Assembly: GCA_934045075.1 (NCBI GenBank)
Contig: OW203747.1
Location: 8,018,357 to 8,082,356 of the forward strand
DNA: 64,000 bases
Direction of reading: 5' to 3'
Origin: Yponomeuta sedellus
Lineage: Eukaryota; Arthropoda; Insecta; Lepidoptera; Yponomeutidae
Shown: piece after piece, positions 31,296 to 42,790 of the stretch
How the letters are laid out: each line of letters starts with the position of its first letter
Numbering within the stretch: position 1 is the stretch's first letter
Made by a program: the position numbers and the translations under genes
The notes under the pieces: generated by a model
The model's database searches: none
What the model was told of the DNA's origin: nothing
The model's input: the letters and a program-made list of their open reading frames with translations, nothing else

Positions 31296-31630
31296 ATCAA
31301 CCCATTATGTCCCCACCGAGGGGCACGGGTCTTTTCCCTGAGGAAGGTATAGGCCATGCTCCACCACGGGGGCCAGGTCCGGGTTGGTGGAGGATTGTAA
31401 GACAGTGGCGGACCTTACTATCAGTAGTTATCAAGCCGCCCATAAGGCGTCTGACATGGCTTAATGACTGCCATTATATGACTGCCGGCACCAACGGCTT
31501 AAGCGCTCGGAAAAATGCCACTAGCGGTAGTCACGGGACGCTCACCCATCCCGTACCTGACCGCGCCTGTTATTGCTTAACCCAGTGATTGATTCCAATC
31601 ACTCGGTTCGCCTAGGCCACGAGCGCTTTA
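31296..31630 (-). mobile_element. 5S-derived SINE (family D), full length
   Basis: From ATCAACCCATTATGTCCCCA through the tail and middle (GCCACTAGCGGTAGTCACGG) to the 5S-like head (GACGCTCACCCATCCCGTAC, TGACCGCGCC, CCTAGGCCACGAGCGC). Flanked by the 31-bp direct repeats noted above. Confidence 0.9.
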
Positions 31631-31719
31631 TTTATATTATATTTTTTTTATTAATTTTTAATAATGTTATACAATAACATTATTTTTATAGTACCCTGCC
31701 TCCCACAGTAGGGCACAGA

Positions 31720-32180
31720 CCTTCTACGAGAGAGAGAGAGAGTATGGCCTTATATGTCGCGGATTGGCGATTTCAATTGCAAAGACTATCGATGACTCAG
31801 ACACTCGTGTTTCCTCGCGGTGTTCTTTGATATTATTTTTGTACTTTTAATGTATCAAACGCGAATTTTTTATTAAAAAAAAATCCCTTCTTATTAGCAT
31901 TTATTCAAGACATTTACAGAACACTATTTAAATACAAAGAAAACCTTCACTGGAACCTGTACAGGTTTATCTGTGAGGTGAGAAAAAAGGGGTTGTGTAA
32001 CGATAATGCTGTTATAATAATACTACTAATCGTAAAACGTAGTGCATAATATCCGTCCCACACGCTAAGTGTAAGGAAAAAAATCTTGAGAAAACTTGAT
32101 TGGCTCTGCAGGTATTGACTGGTCTTTCCTGAGGCCGACTAAGCTGTCAGGATGGTATAGGCGCTGGGCAAGCTTACAAC
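31720..32180. mobile_element. Two family C SINE pieces in opposite sense
   Basis: A minus-sense tail at 31720-31830 (GAGAGAGAGAGTATGGCC, CGATTTCAATTGCAA, TTTCCTCGCGGTGTTC) and a plus-sense variant body at 32060-32180 (CTTGATTGGCTCTGCAGGTA, GATGGTATAGGCGCTGGGCA). Confidence 0.6.
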
Positions 32181-32189
32181 ATCACAAAA

Positions 32190-33230
32190 ACAATATGCCC
32201 AGTCACAGATCACACGATTAATTTATTCAGCAATTTAGGCCCTGTTTCACAATGTTGAAATCAAGTTCTAGATAAGCTATGCAACCAGTGCTGCCGTTTG
32301 TTCTTAATTAAAATAAATTTTCCTATATTGCGTGTGTTCGTTTATGGCTTCAAATTTAAAACAAACGGCAGCCCTGGTTGCGGATAGCTTATTCGGAACT
32401 TTATCTGCAGATTGTGAAACGGACCCTATGTCTGAGTGAAGGTGTCACTGGACGTTGAATAAAGCATCTCATTACGAAGATGCAAAGGTCAAAAAGCAGA
32501 GCAAAAAAGACCCCCCAGCGAAAATCAGCGAAATTTTGAACCTCTTTACAATATTCTCTGTATTATTTAACATACTATTGTGTTACGCACTGTATACCAG
32601 ACAGACAGACACACTCTCAATTATTATCAGTAAAGAATTCACGGAACAGCAAGATACTTTGCCCTCCCCATGTCTCAAGTTATACGGTCACGCACTTAAA
32701 AATATTGCATCATTTCCCGACCCCTTGTCGTGTTGTTGCGCAACCCTAAGGGCCGATGTCACCGCCAGCTAAACGCGAGTTGTTGGTTTACTTAAATAAG
32801 TAAACCATAATTATAGTAAGAATATTTTGGGGCTTAATTGCGTAGTAATTTATTGCGTAGTAATTTATTTTATTATATTCTATCTATGTGTACAAGTCGC
32901 GAAAGTTTAAAATATGTTAAAACATATTTTTTTGGTAAATACCAAAAGTTTCTTCAGCCTTTCATCGCAAATCACCATGTTTTTTTTTTCTTTTTTTAGT
33001 TCCATAGCACCGCAGTTTGGTAACTTACGTAATCCATCTGGACCCATTAAAGATATTTTGTATTTAATTAAGATCGGGACCTTAACAACTTACTTAATGT
33101 TTACTTGTACTTAATGTTTTGTTAGTCGAAAAAGTGTTCAAACACTGATATTTGTTTTTGTTTCTTAAACGGCGAGTAAGATTATTTTTTCATTATTAAG
33201 AACGAAAGCGATCTTCAATGTTTATTTTTT
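32190..33230. other. Intron sequence, little recognised
   Basis: AT-rich sequence of the 30.7-kb kirre intron. Holds a family C variant end near 32410-32490 (GGACGTTGAATAAAGCATCT), a short family A leader piece near 32530, and CAGACAGACAGACAC. No coding signal is trusted. Confidence 0.45.
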
Positions 33231-33234
33231 ATTT

Positions 33235-33345
33235 TAATTTTTTAATGCACTAACCCGTGCTAAGGGCAATTTAAAAACCTATTTAGAGGCTATAAATTCC
33301 ACCCATGCCGGGATTCGAACCCGCGAGCTCTGGCACGAATAGCCT
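33235..33345 (-). mobile_element. Family A SINE, truncated
   Basis: TTTAATGCACTAACCCGTGC, AACCTATTTAGAGGCTATAA and GCCGGGATTCGAACCCGCGA, ending in a decayed anticodon arm. Confidence 0.8.
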
Positions 33346-33759
33346 TAGTTTTAAGTTAAGTATCAGCCAAACTCTGTTTTGCTTGCATGACGGGCTTAGC
33401 TTTCATTACACTTTGCAAGTGAATTTATGAGTACGAACGGTGTTTGGACTTAAGAAAGTTTGCGTGATCATCAGAGACATTTTGATTTGCTAAATTTATG
33501 CCGTGAAGTCTGTTCAATTCTTTGAAGTTGGTTGAAATAATAGCAATTTTTTCAATCTCTAATAGCAATTAATTTTAATTCTATTGATTTGTCAAGTGTC
33601 CACGAGAATTCGAGATTAGCATTATTTTTACTACTTGTTAAATTGAATAATTCAAATGCCTTGGATTTATTCAGTTTCTGAACGTTAATATTATTAATTG
33701 ATAGGTACTTAAATCAAAATGTGCTCCAAGTACCAATTATTAAGGATAGCTAAAGCCTT

Positions 33760-33870
33760 CTTATGCCCATTAGCTCTGTTGGGAGAGCGCTGGAACGGTA
33801 TGCCAGAGGTTGCGGGTTTGAGTCCCGGCATGGGTGGAATTTCTAGCCTATAAATAGGTTTTTAAAGCTG
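33760..33870 (+). mobile_element. Family A SINE, head and short 3' part
   Basis: GCCCATTAGCTCTGTTGGGA, GAGCGCTGGAACGGTATGCC and the B box GGGTTTGAGTCCCGG, then TTTCTAGCCTATAAATAGGT. Confidence 0.8.
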
Positions 33871-34034
33871 ACAAATTAGTCTAATGACCGTAGCCGATAT
33901 GGGCGTGAAATTTGTTAATCAGTGTGGTTATTATTGGTTGCCATCAAACCATAAAAAAGTGTGTGTGAAAGTTAAATTAGACTGATTGGTGTCGTATTTT
34001 TATGAAAGGGTTAGTTACTGTTCGTTATTATTTT

Positions 34035-34200
34035 CTTTTTTTAATGCACTAACCCGTGCTAAGGACAATTTTTATTTTAATTTTAATTGCTACCTGCACG
34101 TAATACAGAGAATATTGTAAAGAGCCACGGATAGCCAGAGGTCGCGGGTTTGAATCCCGTCATGGGTGGAATTTTTAGCCTCTAAATAGGTTTTTAATAT
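34035..34200 (+). mobile_element. Family A SINE pieces
   Basis: A minus-sense end (TTAATGCACTAACCCGTGCT) is followed by a plus-sense leader/head with the A box lost (CACGTAATACAGAGAATATT, GGATAGCCAGAGGTCGCGGG, TTTGAATCCCGTCATGGGTG). Confidence 0.7.
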
Positions 34201-34879
34201 TATTCGTTAGTATTTTGAAAACATCTCCAATCGTATGCATGAAGTAATCTGCAAGGAGTTGGAAAAATAACTTGGAGCCCTCCGAACAAACCCCCTATAA
34301 AAATCGAAGGCACTTGAGCAAAACGGCGCAGCATCACAAGTTATGTTTGCCAAAATTCTATCTCAATATTTTATGAGGAACTTCGCCGTCGAAGCCCTTT
34401 GCAGATTGGCTTGGCACGGGAGCTACGAAACCGATCTCTAATATTATGGAGTAAGCTGGTTTGAAATCTCACCGAATCATGAGACTATTTATAGCATCCA
34501 GTAGCACCTTCACGACTATTATATATATTACTAGCTGACCTAGCGAACTTCATACCACCTTACAGTAGATTTTTTTTTCCTCCGTAAGCACCATTCTCGT
34601 ACCTACTTCAAGGAATATTCTTGAAAAAAGAATTAGCGAAATCGGTTCAGCTGCTCTCGAGATTTGCGCTTGCAAACACATTCAGCGATTCATTTTTATA
34701 TTATAGAGAAGATAATACTAGTCTATTGTAAGTTTATGGGTAAGCATCCCAGTTGCCGACATTGTCAAGTATCTGGACCCAAGTGGACTCGCCGAGCTCA
34801 AAACAGAGAAGAATGGAAGGAGTTGTAGGAGGCTTATAAATAGCCAAAAATGGGTACCCTACATGTTACTTAATCTATT

Positions 34880-35125
34880 TATGAGGCTGTATAGAATCAG
34901 GCGTTACTTTGCGGAAATCCATAATAGCATTAATAAGTTAAAATTACTTTGGTATTTTCTGCCAAAAATCAAACAAGCACCACGCGGTTAGCTATTGCAC
35001 CGCCCTCCCTCCCACTTTTTCAAGCAGAAGCAAGACACGAACACATCAACACCAATACTTGTGTGAGAAAACACGCGACGCGTTTCGCCTCTAACACGAG
35101 GCATCCTCAGGCTCCCAAATGCAAG
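34880..35125. mobile_element. Foldback family E, partial
   Basis: The outer end ATAGAATCAGGCGTTACTTT leads into TTGCGGAAATCCATAATAGC, the left arm (AAGCACCACGCGGTTAGCTA) and the central GACGCGTTTCGCCTCTAACA. The right arm is missing. This copy shows that the family extends outside the arms. Confidence 0.75.
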
Positions 35126-35434
35126 TATTATACTGTGTGGATGCACAACATATTTGCAGAGATATTATGTAATTTAAAATTTATATACGAACAACAAACT
35201 TAGTTGCTAAAGCAGTATATTTATTTCAAACTTAACAATTTATTGAGTGTGTTCGACTCACAAAGCATGGCATGAAATTTCATGTTGCAAGGGAGTGAAT
35301 TATTTCGTTCATGAAAAAACCCTTGGTTTTAAAATTTTTCAAAATGTTTCATCCACTTTCCTATTAAATTCATTGTAGTTTCTAGATATTCTGTTAAAAT
35401 GTTCTTTTCAAAAATTATTGAATTAACAATAATA

Positions 35435-35845
35435 TATTTTAAAAACCTATTTAGAGGCTAGAAATTCCACCCACGCCGGGACTCGAACCTCTGGCTAACC
35501 GTGCCAGCACTCTCCCAACTGAGCTAATGGGCGACTACCAACATCAGTGAAATTTCGAACCTCTTTACAATACTCTCTGTATTACGTACAGGCAGCAACA
35601 TCTGGCTGAAGTAATTTGCATCACTTGCAGTCCCGAGTACCTTACTTTGCAGTTAGGTCTTAAATCGGAATGATATCGCTGTACCCACATGATTATATTC
35701 TTTTTTTTATTCACTAACCCGTACTAAGAACAATTTGAAAAACATATTTAGAGGCTAAAAATTCCACCCATGCCGGGACTCGAACCCGCGACCTCTGGCT
35801 AGCCGTGCCAGCGCTCTCCCAACTGAGCTAATATATTATATATGA
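35435..35845 (-). mobile_element. Family A SINE, head-to-tail dimer
   Basis: Copy 1 is 35435-35695 (CCTATTTAGAGGCTAGAAAT; GGACTCGAACCTCTGGCTAA; leader to CGCTGTACCCACATGATTAT). It runs directly into copy 2 at about 35700 (CACTAACCCGTACTAAGAAC), which ends in the A box at CCCAACTGAGCTAATA. Confidence 0.85.
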
Positions 35846-36124
35846 TATATTATACTAAAACCATTTACGAGTACAAACCCCGGCCAAGTGAATGTCGAGC
35901 CACGCGCAGTATAAGGTTTCGTATAAGAGGAGCGTTTTCTACTTGCTTTGCGGAACTAACAATTTCTTCAAAGTAATTTCCGATTAAATTTGCTCGAGGT
36001 TTTCCTTTCATAAGTTGTAGCTTATTACTCGTTAACTTGTAAGCCGTTTCAGTTTGCCATTAAAGCACACATTGGCACTACTGCACACATTTTCAAATTA
36101 AGACACATTAAATCTGGGCTCCGT

Positions 36125-36490
36125 GAGAAGCGCTCGTGGCCTAGGCGAACCGAGTGATTGGAATCAATCACTTGGTTAAGCAACAACAGGCGCGGTCAGG
36201 TACGGGATGGGTGAGAGTCCCGTGACTACCGCTAGTGGCATTTTTCCGAGCGCTTCCGTGCTTCGCAAGGCACGTAAAGCCGTTGGTGCCGGCTGTCATA
36301 TAATGGCAGTCGTTAAGCCATGTCAGAGGCCTTATGGGCGGCTTGATAACTTCTGACAGTAAGGCCCGCCACTGTCTTACAAACCTCCACCAACCCGGAC
36401 TTAGCCCCCGTGGTGGAGTATGGCCTAACCTTCCTGCGATGCAGGAAGAGACCCGTGCCCCAGCAGTGGGGACATACAAGGGTTGATAAC
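36125..36490 (+). mobile_element. 5S-derived SINE (family D), full length, plus sense
   Basis: Reads from GCGCTCGTGGCCTAGGCGAA through CCGAGTGATTGGAATCAATC, the 5S-like A-box region TAAGCAACAACAGGCGCGGT and GGATGGGTGA to the body (GCATTTTTCCGAGCGCTTCC) and the tail, ending GGACATACAAGGGTTGATA. This is the reference copy for the family in this window. Confidence 0.92.
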
Positions 36491-36684
36491 AAAATGTGGG
36501 CTCCAGTCTTTCAATAATAATACATTTTAATTACTCTTTACTTCACGCTACAACATTTAACAGGACATTGCATAGTAAATATCATATGCAAATGCGATAT
36601 TATAATTTTGTTGCAGTACCTATAGTATTCATGCATTTTTGTAGTTTACTTATGCATTAAATCTTAATTCTCATCATCATTATC

Positions 36685-37170
36685 ATTGTCAACCCAATAT
36701 GTCCCCACCGAGGGGCACGGGTCTCATCCTGGAGGAAGGTATAGAAAAGAGAAATGCTTCCTTAGAAAATTGCACCACAGTTTGTCCTGCTGTCTTGTTG
36801 CCGAGGACTCTCCTAACACTATCAGATTCGGGATAAATCATCAACCCATTATATCCTCACGAAGATATTATAAGCCATACTCTACCACAGGGGCCAAGTC
36901 CGGATTGGTGGAGGCGCAAGACTAGTGGCTGGTCTTACTGTCAGAAGTTTTCAAGCCGCTCTACGGCCACTGACTTGGTTTAACGACTGACATCTATCGA
37001 CGGCAGCCGGCAGCAACTGCTTAACGTGGTTGCGGAGCACGGACACGCTCGGAAAAATGCCACTAGCGTTAGTCGTAGACGGTTATCCATCCATGCACTG
37101 AACGCGCCCTGTATTGCTTAACCTTCGTGATCGTTTAAAATCACTCAGGCAGCCGGGGCTACGAGCGGAT
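36685..37170 (-). mobile_element. 5S-derived SINE, second head type, with a partial tail before it
   Basis: A short tail (36688-36745) breaks off. A second tail begins at about 36840 and runs to the second head type (GCCACTAGCGTTAGTCGTAG, GGTTATCCATCCATGCACTG, GAACGCGCCCTGTATTGCTT, GCAGCCGGGGCTACGAGCGG). Confidence 0.78.
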
Positions 37171-37209
37171 CATAATTTTAATATTTTTTAATTGCATTGA
37201 ATACCCGTT

Positions 37210-37530
37210 ACTAATTTCTTTGTATTCGTCTATGGTTGCCTGGGTGGAATGGCCGCCATATGTTCTATATTTTAAGTAATTTATACTATGTATCACCCAG
37301 CGAAGCCTGGTCAGCGAGGGTGATTAGACCACACCCCACAAACCACAAGGCTTGTGGGAGGCCAAGCATGTCCCGGAGAGGGACACCCTAATAAAAATGC
37401 AAAAAATACAATTTATAAAATTTATTTAATTATTAACTCGAGTAATACAATGATCAATATGTCAATTTCTAATTGTTGCATGTAAATAACTATTATTTTG
37501 AAAAATTAATAAAGGCTTATATTATTATAC
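37210..37530 (+). mobile_element. LINE 3' UTR-like fragment (as at 10.97 kb)
   Basis: GTCAGCGAGGGTGATTAGAC, GAGGCCAAGCATGTCCCGGA, ending in AATTAATAAAGGCTTATATT. Non-coding. Confidence 0.5.
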
Positions 37531-39290
37531 TATGTTACTGTTATTTCTGTGTACAGTAAAGAATATTCTTAGTGGAGGTACTTAACACAATTTTTGAACC
37601 GCGTTTCCGGCAAGCTCTATATATCTTCAGGGATTATATTATATACATGCGTATACACCACGTACGATAGCGTTATTGTTAGTATTTAAAACTAGGTGAT
37701 TAACATTATTTATTAGTATTATTTATTTGTTTCTTTTATAAAAAAATATATTATTTATTTGCAAAAATCAATATTCAATAAGATATTGCATTTCACAAGT
37801 ACATACAGATGACATTTAAAACATAAAATATCTTTATAATGCATGTCATTTTATTCTTATACACAAAGAACACAATTATTATCATATTTTTGAACTAAAA
37901 CTTTCGTAAGCACAACACATTGTAGACTTTTATTCCGGATCATCTTACGGGTGTTATTATATCGGAAGAGTCCGACCAGGTTTCGCTCCGATTCGCAGAG
38001 CTTAATCATGGTGAGCAGAGACGGAGCTCGCGTCGTCGGTTAGTGTAAGACGAGCAACCGACTAAAAGTCTACATTATTATTATACATTTTCCCCCCTCT
38101 TTCGTATCACCACATTACTCGTATAGACTGGACTCATAATAGGACTCATATACTAATATGGACTCTATTCATGCCCTAGCCTATTCAGCTTCGGACAGGC
38201 TTATACCGACTTATAGTTGACTAGCTGATGCAGAGACACAAACGACAACACAGTTAATACTGTTAGGTGCCATATTGCCATGTTAGCTAATTGGAATCGA
38301 TCGATTGCGATATGTACCGTGTATGCAAGGGTTGTTAGTAACTTAGGTTGGAACGTTGTATAACTTTTAAAATAATAAATAAACTCTGGAACGACTTTAG
38401 GTGTGGTTTTATTTGTAGAATTGTACTAATATTAACAGAAAACTGGATAAAAACGGATAAACGGAGAAGAAGGTAAAAAGTGAGATCTGGTCAAAGCGTA
38501 AAGTAGTAGTGGTTGAAAAATGAGGGAAATCGAAGAATGAGTGACAAAATTTAAATATTTGAAAATGATAGATAGAAAAAGAAATAAAAATGGTGTGAAG
38601 AGGTTTGCATCGTTACAAGGTTAGGTTAGATAAAGCTAAGTAGCATTAAGGATTAAACAAATTAAATAATAAAGAATTAAAATAATAGAGATTTTTTTTA
38701 CATTAATTAATGATAAATAAAAAGGGGGGAGGCCTTTGCCCAGCAGTGGGACACAATACAGGCTTACTAAAAAAAAAATTAATGAACGTAAAACCTTTAA
38801 ATATTTCGTGGGTATTTATAAAAAAACATTTTTCTAACTTTTGCGTTATTGTTTAATATTAAATAAATACAACATGTTATTGAAATAACATAAAACCTTA
38901 GAAGTCTTTCCTCAGCGTCGGTGATTAATAATACATAACAAAGAAAATAACTTACTTAAGAAATAATTATTATGATGTTCCGGTTATGATTCTTTGATAA
39001 GCAATGAAATAAAAACGATATCCCGACTCACTAAGACTAAAGCGAGCATGCCTTTGTACAGGTATGTATTTTCTTAAAGTGTATTTCTTGTTTTGTGTTT
39101 TTCGTTCGCAATTCTTACTGATATTATAAACGCGAAAGTTTGTAAGTATGGATGGATGTTTCTTTCTCTTTCACGTAAAAAGTACTGAATGGATTTTAAT
39201 GAAACTTTACAATAATATAGTTTATTCATCAGAATAGCACATAGGCTACAAATTAGAAAGTTATTGTGTGAATTGTCCAAAATATGACGA
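37531..39290. other. Intron sequence, nothing coding recognised
   Basis: AT-rich. About 37990-38070 has a GC-richer patch (CAGAGACGGAGCTCGCGTCG) and about 38720-38765 a retroposon tail phrase (GGCCTTTGCCCAGCAGTGGG). About 39120-39290 resembles 10.4-10.67 kb. Confidence 0.4.
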
Positions 39291-39294
39291 TAAC

Positions 39295-39480
39295 TTAAAA
39301 ACCTATTTACTGGCTAAAAATTTCACCCATGCCGGGATTCGAACCCGCAACCTCTGGCTATCCGTGCCAGCGCTCTACCAATTGAGCCGATGGGCGACTC
39401 ACCGGCATCAGTGAAATTTCGAACCTCTTCACTTCGAGTCCTTAGCACGGGTTTGTTCATTAAAAATAAAAATAGTATAA
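39295..39480. mobile_element. Family A SINE with both ends inverted
   Basis: A minus-sense monomer (TTTACTGGCTAAAAATTTCA, GGATTCGAACCCGCAACCTC, CCAATTGAGCCGATGGGCGA), cut at CGAACCTCTTCACTT. It is followed by its own 3' end in plus sense (GTCCTTAGCACGGGTTTGTT, AAAAATAAAAATAGTATAAT). Confidence 0.8.
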
Positions 39481-40044
39481 TTATGACGGTAAGCCGGAAA
39501 AAATCTACCCGATAATATTTTGGGGACATATTTTTTAAATGAATAGCAAAACATGTGGCATTTTCTGCTACTTCAAGGTATGCGTTTATTATTAATTTAA
39601 CATTTAACGCGTCCAAATTACCTTATTTTATTTATTTATTAAATTGCCCACCATTACCGTGTTTAACTAATTCGTTCAACAATTAAATTTTTAGACCGTA
39701 ATAAACTATAAATTCGACACAAATAACAAAGCTAGCCTAAGTAAATATTTAACAAATTAACAACACAGATTTTTTTCATTTCTTCTGTGCATTCACTCAA
39801 AAAGCAAATAAATATATAAATATTTTCTGCAGCCCTGTTAAGGTTTTTTTTAGCTCTATAGTGCAAAAAACAACAAAACAAATTCTTAATGACTTCTAAG
39901 ATCTGTGACTGTAGACTTTAAGATTAAAAATTGCCCTCATAATGACGAAGTTTTGCATGACTATTACGAGGACCGTAATCGTGCGTTCTGAATGACAGAA
40001 GTCGCGACTTTTAAGTACAACAATTGCCACATTCTGTCATTTAG

Positions 40045-40378
40045 TTATCAACCCTTGTATGTCCCCACTACTGGGTCGTGAGTCTCTTCCTGCATCACAG
40101 GAAGGTTAGGCCATACTCCACCTCGGGGGCTAAGTTAGGGTTGGTGGAGGATTGTAAGGTAGTGGTGGGCCTTACTGTCAGAAGTTATCAAGCCACCCAT
40201 AAGGCCTCTGACATGGATTAACGACTGCCATTTCATTACAGCCGGCACCAACAACGGCTTAACGTGCCTTGCGAAGCACGGACACGGGTCGGTCACCCAT
40301 CCTGTAACTGATCGCGCCTGTTGTTGCTTAACTCAAGTGATTGCTTCCAATCACTCGGTTCGCCTAGGCCACGAGCGA
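40045..40378 (-). mobile_element. 5S-derived SINE (family D), full length
   Basis: From TATCAACCCTTGTATGTCCC through AAGGTTAGGCCATACTCCAC and CGGCACCAACAACGGCTTAA to the head (TTCCAATCACTCGGTTCGCC, TAGGCCACGAGCG). Confidence 0.88.
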
Positions 40379-40589
40379 GACATTCACTGCCACAAAATTT
40401 GAGACTCGTGCCATAGGCTGGTCACAACTTGTGTTTAAATCGAGCGGAAACAGCGTCCATATAAACGTTTTCAAACGCATAAAACTTTTAAACATCCTGT
40501 TCCCGGCGTCCAGTCTAAAAAACTTGGCAAAAATTCACGTCCGCACACCAGAAGCTGGTTGCCGAAAAAACGGTACATCTCCTCTATTT

Positions 40590-40880
40590 ATTTATTCTTA
40601 GCTCCGGACGTTTTGTGAGCGTATTGTGTGTTTACAAAGCATCTACTGCTCTTGTAGTCAGGAGGGAAGCGAGAAGTGCGTCCGTAAAAAAGCTTGTTTA
40701 GGTTATGGTTAGCGCTTGTACTGTAAAAAACAACGCCATGTCGTATAGCTTCGAAATAAGCACAAAAGTTTTCCCGTGTTAAGCCCAAGTTTCTGACAGA
40801 CACCCTGCGTTTCATTAAACTTGCCAATCTCTTCAACACCAAAGGTTTGCTGGAAGAGAAGCTTCCTACACTAAGCACGC
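40590..40880 (-). pseudogene. Possible LINE reverse-transcriptase fragment
   Basis: The minus-strand frame contains NLGLTRENFCAYFEAIRHGV then VFYSTSANHNLNKLFYGR, which loosely fits the thumb-region pattern of Jockey/CR1-type reverse transcriptases (-AY---I-YG--FW--S---). The frame is open for about 100 codons, but no catalytic motif is present. Weak call. Confidence 0.35.
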
Positions 40881-40979
40881 CCTTGTTCATTTGCTTATGC
40901 AATTAGTTCAATAAATAATTAAACTGTAATAATAATAAACTGCAATCGATAGTTTATTATGACAATTCGATAGACATTA

Positions 40980-41145
40980 CATAGGCAATACAGAGAATAG
41001 TGTAAAGAGGTTCGAAATTTCACTGATGTCGTGAGTCGCCCATTGGTTCAATTGGTAGAGCGCTGGCACGGATAGCCAGAGGATGTGGGTTCGAATCCCG
41101 GCATGGGTGAAATGTTTAGAATCTAAATAGGTTTTGAAATTACAT
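40980..41145 (+). mobile_element. Family A SINE, leader truncated
   Basis: GCAATACAGAGAATAGTGTA, CGAAATTTCACTGATGTCGT, the A box CATTGGTTCAATTGGTAGAG and B box GGGTTCGAATCCCGG, then AATCTAAATAGG. Confidence 0.82.
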
Positions 41146-41214
41146 AAGCAATTAGTACAATTAGCCTTGCTATTATCTATTACGTGCATCGAATTCTCAC
41201 AGTATAACAAATAT

Positions 41215-41460
41215 TATAGTTTAGTGAAATGGAACCTGATATGCTACAAAAGTTTTACAATTTTTACCATTGTTTTTAAAGTGACAAGTGTAAACTGATA
41301 CCCTTAGGAAAGACTAAATTTGGAGTGATTTTTTCTTTTTTTCTCCAAAATGAACTCAATTGTAAAATTTACGCCTAGTTTCATTTGCAACGTTCATTAA
41401 TTCGTAATTTCCGTGCTACTTTGAATAAAACCTTTTTGATTTGATTTGATGCTCTTAGAC
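41215..41460 (+). mobile_element. Jockey-like LINE 3' end (family G)
   Basis: GGAAAGACTAAATTTGGAGT, TTTTTTCTCCAAAATGA, GTTTCATTTGCAACGTTCAT and GCTACTTTGAATAAAACCTT, ending in the tail TTTTTGATTTGATTTGATG. Confidence 0.6.
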
Positions 41461-42681
41461 AACGAGAAAACAGGCCTTTTGGTTTGGATTATTGAAGTAA
41501 TACCACGTTATACAGTCACCGGAACTGACATCTATTATTTCCAGTAGAAAATAACTTGAAAAGTCTTTTAGATCGGTGGTAGGGAGTCAATTGCTTAAAG
41601 CAAATGCAATAAAAACACGTCGTTTTGTGTTTAATTCACTTACATATATTGTTCAGTGGAACAAACCAGTCATTATTCAGATCCTCATCACTTGTGCCTT
41701 GAGCTAATAATTAACGCTTCCTTAAAAAGGTTTTTCTCGACACAGCACTACCCTTTTTTCCCTTAAGTGCAACCCTCAAATTTTTGTGAGTCGACGCCCA
41801 AATGTCACGATTCGAAGCACGAGCCGACACCTCCTTTTACGTTTCTCGCTAAAGCATGAATGCAAATGGGGCATATACCAGGACGAGGGAAAAAAAGGGG
41901 CGAAACAGAAAAAAATCGTGTACAGAATAACAAGTGAGGCGGGCAAAAACAATAGCTGGTAGTTGGGCACGGGCATTTATTATAAGGGTTAGGATGGCTT
42001 GCCTTATCGGATATTGTTTATGTATTCAGTGTCTGCGAAGCGGGAACTTTACCGGTGACGACCGAACCTTACCGGTTTTTAGATACATGAACGGAATATT
42101 TGAAGAGGTATAGATATGCCAAATGGAAGACTTAGTTATTTATGAGTTATTCAAGAGAAATGTTTAAACCTAAATCAAACTAAATGTGAAAGATGATATG
42201 ATAAAATAAGGTAACATAATGCTTTACTGTACGTGAAATTAACGCAAATAACATTTGCATCAAGGCAATGCAAAATTATGCCAAAGGACACCTTGCTAAA
42301 CTAACTACATACCTACCACTTGCCTACAAAAGCACTACGTAATTAGATGCAAGTGTTACCAGTTCTAAAACATTATTGTATGAAAAGTTGGTATGAACGC
42401 AATAATCAAATGGTAGAATGGTAGAAACTCAGTAACTGCGGCAATGTGTGTCCTGGATATAGAAAGGTGACAGATTTATTTTGACAACAATTCAATTAAA
42501 TTCAATTTATTTCAACGTACAGAATTTACAGTCTGTTTGCTGAATGTCAAAGAACAATGTAACATGAAAGTGAAAGCCGCTGCCTTCGGGCCGTAGTGTA
42601 GTGGAAAAAAGGTTTCGGGAAAAAAACTGCACTCTGACCATCTTTTCTCAAGTCATCTTAAATCTAATATAATCAGCTTAC
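41461..42681. other. Intron sequence, nothing coding recognised
   Basis: Kirre intron. About 42480-42610 is a retroposon tail (CAATTTATTTCAACGTACAG, GCTGCCTTCGGGCCGTAGTG), matched in the opposite sense at 46.55-46.64 kb. Confidence 0.45.
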
Positions 42682-42790
42682 CTCAATCTGTATGCTAACA
42701 GATCTGTAGGCTCTGTCAGCTGTATTTTGCGCTTGGCAGGTGTAGGTTTGGTTCTCGGAGACCTTTTTGGGCACAAAGTCCAAGATAGAT
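42682..42790 (-). CDS. kirre: kirre exon (visible 3): end of Ig2
   Basis: 109 bp, acceptor TTCCAG before 42790, donor GAG|GTAAGC after 42682. The first base completes the split Arg codon, and the exon ends in phase 0. The product contains SILDFVPKK, then NQTYTCQAQNTADRAYRS and SIQIE. YTC is the second Ig2 cysteine and CQAQNTADR is a hallmark run of insect Kirre/Rst. NQT is a possible N-glycosylation site. It is followed by a 30.7-kb intron. Confidence 0.95.

Larger units (their letters stand above)
30693..31690. repeat. 31-bp palindrome-bearing sequence present three times around SINEs
   Basis: AATAATGTTATACAATAACA plus TTATCTTTATA occurs at 30693-30723, 31251-31281 and 31660-31690 (one difference). 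The first two flank a family A SINE cluster and the last two flank a family D SINE. Confidence 0.85.
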
